From the NCBI GenBank assembly GCA_021793055.1, contig JAJYTL010000240.1, forward strand, positions 1 through 5,299: a stretch of DNA of 5,299 nucleotides. The letters are read 5' to 3'. The stretch is from Pseudomonadota bacterium. GTDB lineage: Bacteria > Pseudomonadota > Alphaproteobacteria > Ferrovibrionales > Ferrovibrionaceae. Under the pieces are notes generated by a model. It saw only the letters and a list, made by a program, of their open reading frames with translations. It ran no database searches and was not told the DNA's origin. Within the stretch, counting starts at the first letter, position 1; each line of letters starts with the position of its first letter. A program made the position numbers and the translations under genes. Positions 1-4,555 of the stretch are shown in pieces.

Positions 1-9
1 CGTCGGTGG

Positions 10-49
10 GGCGCGCCCGGCCGCGTGCCGCTCAGCCGCCGGGCGCGCC
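10..49 (-). terminator. Inverted repeat overlapping the 3' end of the SMP-30 gene
   Basis: A perfect 11-bp inverted repeat (GGCGCGCCCGG at 10-20, its complement at 39-49) encloses an 18-nt loop that contains the stop codon of the SMP-30-type gene. The first arm met by the minus-strand transcript also encodes the last residues, GAPGG. The stem is extremely GC-rich and should fold in the mRNA. No T-run follows on the minus strand, so this is not a canonical intrinsic terminator. It may pause RNA polymerase or protect the 3' end. The repeat is seen directly; the terminator role is inference. Confidence 0.45.
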
Positions 50-970
50 TTGGGTATTGACGTAAAGCGCGTAAAGTCCGTGGCTCGCGGCCATGAAAAG
101 GCGGTTGCGCATGCGGCCACCGAAACAGACATTGGCGCAGCGTTCCGGCAGGTGAATATGGCCGATCGGCTGGCCTTCGGGGGTAAAGACGCGGACGCCG
201 TCGCTTTCTGGCGTCATGCCCCAACCGGCCCAGATATTGCCGTCGACGTCGCAGCGCATGCCGTCCGGCGTATCGCTCAGGGTGCCGTTGATTGCGATGC
301 GCCGGTTCGCGATCTTGCTGCCGTCGGCGACCACGTCATAGGCCAGGATGCGCCGCGGTTCGGAGCGCGATTCGACGATATAGAGAATCTTCTCGTCGGG
401 CGAGAAGCAGAGTCCGTTCGGCGCGATGATGTCGTCGGCGACGATTGTCGCCTTGCCGGTGCGCGGATCGAGGCGATAAACGTTGGTCGAGAGTTCGGGG
501 TCTGCGACGTGGCCCTCGTAGTTGCCGAGGATGCCGAAGACCGGATCGGTGAACCAGATGGTGTCGTCGGATTTCACCACGATGTCGTTCGGTGAATTGA
601 GCCGCTTGCCCTCGAAGCGATCCATCAGCACGGTGATCGAACCGTCGTATTCGGTGCGGGTGATGCGCCGCGTGTCGTGTTCGCAGCTCATCAGCCGGCC
701 TTGGCGGTCGCGGGTATGGCCGTTGGCGTTGTTCGAAGGCTTGCGGAACACGCTCACCGTGCCGGTTTCCTCCTCCCATTTCAGGATGCGGTTGTTCGGA
801 ATGTCGCTCCAGAGCAGATAGCGACCGTCGCCGAAATAGACCGGTCCTTCCGACCAGCGGCAGCCGTCGGCCAACCGCTCCACCGAGGCGAGCGGCAGAC
901 GATATTTGTTAAAGGCGGGGTCGAGGACGTCGATGTTGGGGTCGGGGTAACGTTGACTGGGTTCCCACAT
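32..970 (-). CDS. SMP-30/gluconolactonase/LRE family hydrolase
   Basis: This 312-residue protein has the length and motifs of the SMP-30/gluconolactonase family, six-bladed beta-propeller metalloenzymes that hydrolyse sugar lactones and related esters. The expected divalent-metal ligands are visible: Glu41 in SEGPVY, Asn128 in NSPNDIV, Asn185 in APNGLCFSPD and Asp236 in TPDGMRCD. The SPND and PNG..FSPD motifs are hallmarks of the family. No signal peptide is seen, so it is probably cytoplasmic. The ATG at 970 is preceded by AGGAAA at 977-982 with a 6-nt spacer, which supports this start. It follows the RraA-family gene by 38 bp on the same strand, so co-transcription is likely. The substrate is unknown; gluconolactone is only a family label. 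The family call is secure, the exact reaction is not. Confidence 0.92.
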   Translation of the reverse strand: MWEPSQRYPDPNIDVLDPAFNKYRLPLASVERLADGCRWSEGPVYFGDGRYLLWSDIPNNRILKWEEETGTVSVFRKPSNNANGHTRDRQGRLMSCEHDTRRITRTEYDGSITVLMDRFEGKRLNSPNDIVVKSDDTIWFTDPVFGILGNYEGHVADPELSTNVYRLDPRTGKATIVADDIIAPNGLCFSPDEKILYIVESRSEPRRILAYDVVADGSKIANRRIAINGTLSDTPDGMRCDVDGNIWAGWGMTPESDGVRVFTPEGQPIGHIHLPERCANVCFGGRMRNRLFMAASHGLYALYVNTQGAPGG

Positions 971-1008
971 GGCGCGTTTCCTGAGCGTTTGTTTCGGTCG
1001 ATTTTTTG

Positions 1009-1704
1009 TTAGTGGATTTCGCCGGCGCGTTGAATAGCGTCGCGAAGCCTTGCCGGCGTGAATCCTGGGCTGCGGCAGATATCGAGGATGACTTCCTCGC
1101 GGCGGGCGACGAGATCGATTGCCGCCGGCAATTTGCGCACCGCCTCGGCGGGGATCACCACCGCGCCGTGATAATCGGCGTGGATCACGTCGTCGTGCGC
1201 GGCTTGCATGCCGAAGACGTTCACCGGCCGGCCGAAATCCACCAAGTGGACATGGGCGTGGCTCGGTCCGATGCGCCCGCCGAGGAGCTGGAAGCCGGGG
1301 GCGAGGGCGTCCAAATCGCGAAACGAGCCGTTGGTGACGCAGCCCTCGGCGCCGAGCGCCTTGTGCACGGCGCTATGAACTTCGCCCCAGAAGGCGCCGT
1401 AGCCCGGCCGGTCGTCCAGGTCCTGCAATACCACCACGGTCGGCAGGTCGGCCGCCGCGACATAGTCGTACCATTCGAGGCGGGTCACGACCGGGCCGCG
1501 CGGCGGTTCCTTGGCGCGGATGGTGCCGACGCGGGCGAGGCCGACGATCGGCTTCAGCGTACGGTCGGCCGCGACCATCGGCTCGACAGTGAAACCGATG
1601 GCGCGGCGTTCTGGCGCCACCACTTCAAGGCCGTTGCAGATCGTCGGCGTGTCCCAGTCCTTGAGCCGCTCGAGATCGGCGCGGGTAAAAGGTCGTTCCC
1701 CCAT
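1009..1704 (-). CDS. RraA family protein (HMG/CHA aldolase-like)
   Basis: This 231-residue protein belongs to the RraA-like family, which includes 4-hydroxy-4-methyl-2-oxoglutarate/4-carboxy-4-hydroxy-2-oxoadipate aldolases and oxaloacetate decarboxylases, as well as the RNase E inhibitor RraA. Many members are misnamed demethylmenaquinone methyltransferase. The signature is visible: W106-G-E108, then TNGSFRDLDAL with Arg129 and Asp130, the substrate-binding and metal-binding pair in characterised aldolases. Glu108 occupies the place of the Asp that lies 20 residues before Arg in the pseudomonad aldolase. The N-terminal LKDWDTPTICNGLE stretch is typical of the catabolic subgroup rather than of RraA proper. 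The ATG at 1704 is chosen because a strong ribosome site lies 8 nt upstream; an upstream ATG at 1788 would add an Arg-rich tail foreign to the family. It is the first gene of a probable two-gene operon with the lactonase-like gene. Confidence 0.9.
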   Translation of the reverse strand: MGERPFTRADLERLKDWDTPTICNGLEVVAPERRAIGFTVEPMVAADRTLKPIVGLARVGTIRAKEPPRGPVVTRLEWYDYVAAADLPTVVVLQDLDDRPGYGAFWGEVHSAVHKALGAEGCVTNGSFRDLDALAPGFQLLGGRIGPSHAHVHLVDFGRPVNVFGMQAAHDDVIHADYHGAVVIPAEAVRKLPAAIDLVARREEVILDICRSPGFTPARLRDAIQRAGEIH

Positions 1705-1712
1705 GGTGTTTA

Positions 1713-1720
1713 TCCTCCCT
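1713..1720 (-). promoter_or_regulatory. Ribosome binding site fixing the RraA-family start
   Basis: The minus strand reads AGGGAGGA here, 8 nt before the ATG at 1702-1704. It is the best Shine-Dalgarno match near this gene and decides for the shorter 231-residue protein over the in-frame ATG at 1786-1788. Confidence 0.75.
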
Positions 1721-1791
1721 ATCGAAACGCGGCGAGTGTAGCGGCTTTCGCGGCGTTTTCGGAGCCGGGAATTCACCGAGATCGACATTGG

Positions 1792-1812
1792 TCGCGGGCT
1801 GCGGCGCCGCGA
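1792..1812. promoter_or_regulatory. Imperfect dyad in the divergent intergenic region (possible operator)
   Basis: The 171-bp region between the divergent RraA-family and RidA-family genes contains TCGCGG (1792-1797) and CCGCGA (1807-1812), around a 9-nt centre that overlaps a self-complementary GCGGCGCCGC (1801-1810). Such a dyad between divergent genes could bind a regulator, but GC-rich DNA produces short dyads by chance and no regulator gene is in view. The best -10-like element for the minus-strand operon is TACACT (plus positions 1735-1740), a weak match without a clear -35. No convincing promoter was found for the plus-strand gene. Confidence 0.25.
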
Positions 1813-1862
1813 TCACTGGCCACACCTTTCGCCGCCTGCTAGCTTGGGCGCTTCATGTTCAA

Positions 1863-1870
1863 GAGGGGGA
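1863..1870 (+). promoter_or_regulatory. Ribosome binding site fixing the RidA-family start
   Basis: GAGGGGGA lies 5 nt before the ATG at 1876. It favours that start over the in-frame ATG at 1855, which would place this site inside the coding region and has no comparable site of its own. Confidence 0.65.
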
Positions 1871-1875
1871 GCGCC

Positions 1876-2268
1876 ATGGACCGCACCGTCGTCGAAGTGC
1901 CCGTCATCTCGGATGCCATTCGCAAGCTCGGCGTGCCGCTGTCGCCGGTGATCAAGGCGAACGGCATGGTTTTCGTCTCCGGCCTGCCGCCGATCGACCT
2001 CGAAACAGGGCGTGTCGGCAAGGGAGACATCGCGACACAAACCGAGCTCTCGCTGAAGGCGGTCAAACAGGCGCTGGAAGCCGCGGGCTCTTCGCTCGAA
2101 AAGGTGTGCAAGGTCACGGTCTACGTTTCGAATGCGGCTTATTTCGGCACCGTGAACGCGGTCTATGCCCGCTATTTCGCCGCCGCACCGCCGGCCCGCA
2201 CCTTCGTGGCGGTGGGGTCCTGGCCGATGGAATTCGATATCGAGATCGAGTGCATCGCCGTGGCGTGA
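1876..2268 (+). CDS. RidA family protein (YjgF/YER057c/UK114)
   Basis: This 130-residue protein matches the usual length of RidA-type proteins, small trimeric enzymes. The archetype hydrolyses reactive imine/enamine intermediates such as 2-aminoacrylate. Family motifs appear in order: VPLSPVIKANGMVFVSG near residues 20-36, a Gly-Asp-Ile then Gln-Thr stretch before the long helix, LEKVCKVTVYVSN near 74-86, and the C-terminal PARTFVAVG and IEIEC segments. Arg108 in PART corresponds to the arginine (Arg105 in E. coli RidA) that binds the substrate carboxylate, and Glu125 lies in the conserved IEIE motif, so deaminase-type activity is plausible. The protein may belong to one of the Rid subfamilies used within catabolic operons rather than to housekeeping RidA. 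It is divergent from the RraA/SMP-30 pair and may share its control region. A decayed integrase gene begins within about 10 bp of its stop codon. Confidence 0.9.
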   Translation: MDRTVVEVPVISDAIRKLGVPLSPVIKANGMVFVSGLPPIDLETGRVGKGDIATQTELSLKAVKQALEAAGSSLEKVCKVTVYVSNAAYFGTVNAVYARYFAAAPPARTFVAVGSWPMEFDIEIECIAVA

Positions 2269-2276
2269 GGCGGTTC

Positions 2277-3035
2277 GCCCCGCGAACGGTCGGGCACGTC
2301 CACCGGCTCTTGCATCGAGTGCTTGGGCAGGCGGTCAAATGGAGCGTCATCGTCGCTAATCCTGCCGGATGCGCCGACCCGCCGCGTGTCCAACAGGCCG
2401 AGATCGAGATCCTGGCGCCGGGCCAGACCAAGGAGTTGCTCGAAGCCCTTCAGGGGCGCTCGCTGTACACGGTTGCGATCCTGGGCCTCTCCACCGGGAT
2501 GAGGCGCGGCGAGATGGTCGCTCTGCGGTGGGGCGATCTGGACCTTGAGGGCGGCAAGATCAAGGTCGAGCGGTCGCTAGAGCAGACCAACGTGGGGCTG
2601 GCTTTCAAGGCCCCGAAGACCAAGGCCGGGCGCCGTTCGATCTCGATCCTGCCGTCGATCGTCGCCGAGCTGCGACGGCATTGGCGCGAGCAAGCGGAGA
2701 TGCGGCTGGCACTCGGAATGGGGAAGGCCTGGCCTGACGATCTCGTGCTCGCACGGCCGGACGGGAGCCCGTGGCCCCCGGATTCGCTGACGGCCGATTG
2801 GGCGCGGACCGTCCGCGTGTTGAGGCTGCCCTCCATCGCGCTTCACGCGCTTCGTCACACGCACGTCTCGCAACTCATCGCCGCAGGTTTCGACGTGGTG
2901 ACCATCAGTTGACGGATCGGCCACAGCAACCCGACAGTGACGCTTGGCGTCTACGCACACCTATTCGGCAATACCGACGAAAAGGCGGCTGCGGTCGTCG
3001 AATCCGCGCTCGCCGGTGCGCTGGCAACGGAGTGA
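2277..3035 (+). pseudogene. Tyrosine recombinase (phage integrase family), 5'-truncated with an in-frame stop
   Basis: The translated fragment is the C-terminal half of a tyrosine site-specific recombinase. It begins inside the core-binding domain (PRTVGHVHRLLHRVLGQAVKW) and continues through the catalytic domain. Catalytic residues are readable: Arg in STGMRRGE (2502-2504), Lys in PKTKAGRR (2622-2624), His and Arg in HALRHTH (2844-2846 and 2853-2855), His in RIGHSNP (2922-2924) and the nucleophilic Tyr in GVYAHLF (2952-2954). A TGA at 2910-2912 sits where relatives commonly have Arg (the SRRIGH context), consistent with one CGA-to-TGA transition. It separates His/Tyr of the last box from the rest, so the translated product would lack the nucleophile. 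The original stop is at 3033-3035. The arm-binding domain and part of the core-binding domain are missing; homology begins about 8 bp after the RidA stop. A GTG at 2265-2267 overlaps that stop as GTGA and could still start a 215-residue inactive product. Confidence 0.88.
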
Positions 3036-3045
3036 GAACGCAACC

Positions 3046-3060
3046 GGGCGGTAACCGCTC
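3046..3060. repeat. Small inverted repeat between convergent genes
   Basis: GGGCGG and CCGCTC flank a TAA loop (six pairs, one G-T wobble) in the 35-bp gap between the integrase remnant and the convergent secreted-protein gene. It could act as a weak bidirectional terminator, but neither strand has a T-run after the stem. The repeat is seen; the function is inference. Confidence 0.3.
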
Positions 3061-3070
3061 AGCACCCTAT

Positions 3071-3436
3071 CTAGCGATGCCGGTACTCTAGTTTTAAAAT
3101 CAGCGCCTCGGAGGCCGTGGCGATATCGCGTAGAGAATGCTGTCGGCACCAATTGTCGATGTAGGCAAATACTCCATCGGGATCCGTGGTTGACGAGACA
3201 TTATTTGAGCCCGACTCGTACTTGTTGTAGCCAGTCAGGAATCCCTCGACCCAGGCTTCGTCTGTGAAGGCCTTCGCTTTGGACCATACATCATGGCCCT
3301 GTCGATCGGCAGTCCACACGCCACATGAACTTGCACCGACTCCGAGAACCATGAACCGTGAATTCGCAGCCGGCGCTGCGCCGGCAAAATAAAGTAGTGC
3401 CAAGCAAAACGCTGCGGCGAAAATAAGGCTCCTCAT
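3071..3436 (-). CDS. Predicted secreted small protein of unknown function
   Basis: This 121-residue protein begins with a clear signal peptide: MRS, a hydrophobic core over residues 4-19, and a likely signal-peptidase I cut after the APAA at 21-24. The mature part is about 97 residues with two cysteines, Cys38 and Cys97, which could form a periplasmic disulfide. It contains CGVWTADRQ, a WVEGFLTGYN segment, a DPDGVFAYIDNWCRQH stretch and a C-terminal helix. The W-x-x-G-[FY]-L-x-G pattern with a late Cys resembles small exported proteins of the Rap1a/Tai-like immunity type and uncharacterised alphaproteobacterial proteins, but the match is too weak for a function. The start has a purine-rich GGGGGAGGGG just upstream. 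Base composition differs: a hand count of 3121-3240 gives 50% GC, against 65% in a 60-bp stretch of the RidA gene, which fits acquired DNA beside the integrase remnant. Confidence 0.75.
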   Translation of the reverse strand: MRSLIFAAAFCLALLYFAGAAPAANSRFMVLGVGASSCGVWTADRQGHDVWSKAKAFTDEAWVEGFLTGYNKYESGSNNVSSTTDPDGVFAYIDNWCRQHSLRDIATASEALILKLEYRHR

Positions 3437-3561
3437 CTTCCCCTCCCCCAGGCGAACGCTCCTCAGCCTCGATGGGCGCCGTGAGAAGGAGCTTACCGCC
3501 GGCAGTAGGGGCGCACCAGCAACAGGACGCGGACGCTGCGCGGCACGAAGTCAGAACCTCA

Positions 3562-3583
3562 CGGTGGCAATCCGGTGGCAATC
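3562..3583. repeat. Perfect 11-bp tandem direct repeat
   Basis: The unit CGGTGGCAATC occurs twice back to back (3562-3572 and 3573-3583), 14 bp from the T-run side of the tRNA terminator. The location, between an integrase remnant and the tRNA 3' end, makes an old recombinase arm or accessory site thinkable, but two 11-bp copies could also arise by simple slippage. Confidence 0.7.
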
Positions 3584-3597
3584 GGCCTGCTATGGCG

Positions 3598-3628
3598 AAA
3601 AAAGAGGGCGCGCGAGCGCCCCCTCTTT
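3598..3628 (-). terminator. Rho-independent terminator of the tRNA-Ser gene
   Basis: On the minus strand AAAGAGGG, two unpaired G residues, then CGC form one arm; the other arm is GCG followed by CCCTCTTT. The stem is closed by a TCGC loop and runs directly into TTTTTT (plus 3598-3603). This is a textbook intrinsic terminator, with a small bulge, about 30 bp beyond the tRNA 3' end and oriented with it. Confidence 0.85.
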
Positions 3629-3661
3629 ATTCTGATTTATCGCGGTTTTGTGGGGAGTTGG

Positions 3662-3751
3662 CGGAGGGAGGGGGATTCGAACCCCCGAGACGGGTTTACC
3701 CCGCCTAACGGTTTAGCAAACCGCCGCCTTCAGCCACTCGGCCATCCCTCC
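3662..3751 (-). tRNA. trnS-GCU: tRNA-Ser (anticodon GCU)
   Basis: The minus strand folds into a complete 90-nt class II tRNA. The acceptor stem is GGAGGGA with TCCCTCC, and the discriminator base is G. The D arm is GCC-GAGTGGCTGAA-GGC. The anticodon stem GCGGT/ACCGT closes the loop TTGCTAA with anticodon GCT (complement of 3715-3717), which reads AGC/AGU serine codons. The long variable arm typical of serine tRNAs has a CGGG/CCCG stem. The T arm is GGGGG-TTCGAAT-CCCCC. The CCA end is encoded in the DNA (plus 3659-3661). A promoter lies upstream and an intrinsic terminator downstream, so it is a single-gene unit. The 3' end faces the integrase remnant, as expected for an element integrated at a tRNA. 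Confidence 0.97.
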
Positions 3752-3789
3752 GCAAGAAGAGCGGTCGTCATCACGGCGTTTGCTGGCTT

Positions 3790-3819
3790 CTTCTAAGGTG
3801 CCGGACGGGCTGCTGTCAA
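3790..3819 (-). promoter_or_regulatory. Sigma-70-type promoter of the tRNA-Ser gene
   Basis: On the minus strand a perfect TTGACA (plus 3814-3819) is followed after 18 bp by TAGAAG (plus 3790-3795, four of six consensus bases). Transcription would begin near 3783, giving a leader of about 30 nt before the tRNA 5' end at 3751. The -35 box, orientation and distance all fit a strong stable-RNA promoter. Confidence 0.7.
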
Positions 3820-3928
3820 CGAAACTGCGGCGGGACAGACGAGGAACGGCGTGGCGGCGGTGCGGGCTTGCCGGCTTGGCCGGGTTTGAAACGGCGCCTG
3901 GCCTCGACTTCGATCGTGAGCCTACTCG

Positions 3929-3946
3929 CCGATCCGATGGGATCGG
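3929..3946. repeat. Inverted repeat after the Sel1-repeat gene
   Basis: CCGATCC (3929-3935) and GGATCGG (3940-3946) form a perfect 7-bp stem with a GATG loop, about 10 bp beyond the minus-strand stop at 3956. There is no T-run, so termination is only possible, not shown. The rest of the 3752-3955 gap holds the tRNA promoter and no gene I can support. Confidence 0.4.
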
Positions 3947-3955
3947 TCGGGCCCC

Positions 3956-4279
3956 CTAGTGGCGTCGCCCCCATATCTCCCGCGCGCGGCGTTGCGCGGT
4001 CGCGATCTCGGCCGGCGTCATGTCCTGCGCCACCTCCGTCCGCATCTCGCGGGCGCGGGCGTTTCCGGCCAGCGCCGCGAGGTTGAAGAAGGTATGCGCC
4101 TTGACCAGGTCCTGCGGCACGCCCTGGCCGGTGGAATGGCAGAGACCGCGCTCGAAAAATTCATCCGGCGTTGCCAGCGACGGGTTCTCGGTGCGGCCGG
4201 GTTTGTCCATGGGCCGTCGTGTTAGCGCGCCTGTTACCGCGACGCTTTCCGCTAGGGTACGTTCTGTACTCGTACGCAT
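3956..4279 (-). CDS. Short Sel1-repeat protein
   Basis: With the ATG at 4279 this is a 107-residue protein holding a single Sel1-like repeat, roughly residues 41-76: FFERGLCHSTGQGVPQD, then KAHTFFNLAALAGNARA. The pattern of Gly, Ala and aromatic positions is the alpha-alpha hairpin of SLR/TPR-like proteins, which mostly mediate protein contacts. A conserved-looking tail (MTPAEIATAQRRAREIW) follows, a combination I recall from small alphaproteobacterial Sel1 proteins. No signal peptide or catalytic motif is visible. The start is uncertain: GGGGGAA (plus 4286-4292) lies 6 nt before 4279; an ATG at 4294 would add five residues; an ATG at 4210, nearer the conserved part, lacks a good ribosome site. 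The N-terminal 38 residues look unconserved and disordered. The function is unknown beyond scaffolding by family analogy. Confidence 0.75.
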   Translation of the reverse strand: MRTSTERTLAESVAVTGALTRRPMDKPGRTENPSLATPDEFFERGLCHSTGQGVPQDLVKAHTFFNLAALAGNARAREMRTEVAQDMTPAEIATAQRRAREIWGRRH

Positions 4280-4450
4280 GGGCAATTCCCCCATCTTGAT
4301 CGCTTCGTTCCGTTCAGCCGAAGCCCCAACCGAGCGTTCCGGCCGGCCTCGCTGGGATCGATGGTGAAACCCGATTGGTTAATAAAGAGTGGCGCTGGGA
4401 GCCGGGAACGCGCGCGGGCTGCGTCCGAAGGCGCTTGCCGCCACCTGCGT

Positions 4451-4524
4451 AAGCACGCAGCGCGTGCTTTGCGGTACGGCCGGGGGCCGTTTGGGAAAGG
4501 CCGATGCCAGCGCTGACCGGCGCT
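4451..4524. repeat. Cluster of three hairpins in the gene-free stretch 4280-4555
   Basis: The 276 bp between the Sel1-repeat start and the permease stop hold no gene I can support. Three inverted repeats stand in a row: AAGCACGC/GCGTGCTT (4451-4458 and 4462-4469, loop AGC), ACGGCC/GGCCGT (4476-4481 and 4485-4490, loop GGG) and AGCGC/GCGCT (4509-4513 and 4520-4524). They lie directly downstream of the minus-strand permease gene and would fold in its 3' untranslated RNA. None is followed by a T-run on the minus strand. An AT-rich patch (about 4375-4390) may belong to a promoter for the Sel1-repeat gene, but no good -35/-10 pair was found. Confidence 0.45.
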
Positions 4525-4555
4525 CGGCTGCCGCGCGCGACGGGGGCTGGGGCGG

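Noticed and set aside
1705..1788. The upstream ATG at 1788 as start of the RraA-family gene
   Set aside because: It would add 28 Arg-rich residues foreign to the family, while a strong ribosome site sits 8 nt before the ATG at 1704.
1006..1842. A 278-residue plus-strand open frame opposite the RraA-family gene
   Set aside because: It mirrors the real minus-strand gene, has low-complexity composition and shows no family motif.
1788..2276. A long plus-strand frame from 1788 that would give a 374-residue integrase-like protein ending at 2912
   Set aside because: Its first part overlaps the RidA gene in another frame and has no recombinase features. The frame is open only because of high GC; real homology starts near 2277.
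2269..2310. A second copy of the tRNA-Ser 3' end (attachment site) next to the RidA stop
   Set aside because: GGTTCGCCCC near 2273 shares only a few bases with the T-arm sequence and does not extend, so it is chance similarity.
2910..2912. TGA as a selenocysteine codon in the integrase
   Set aside because: Relatives have Arg at this place, no selenocysteine is known in this family, and the gene is also truncated at its start. Ordinary nonsense decay explains it.
3472..3796. Two short plus-strand frames containing EGGGFEPP and REGDSNPR
   Set aside because: These peptides are translations of the antisense strand of tRNA-Ser, a well-known source of spurious proteins.
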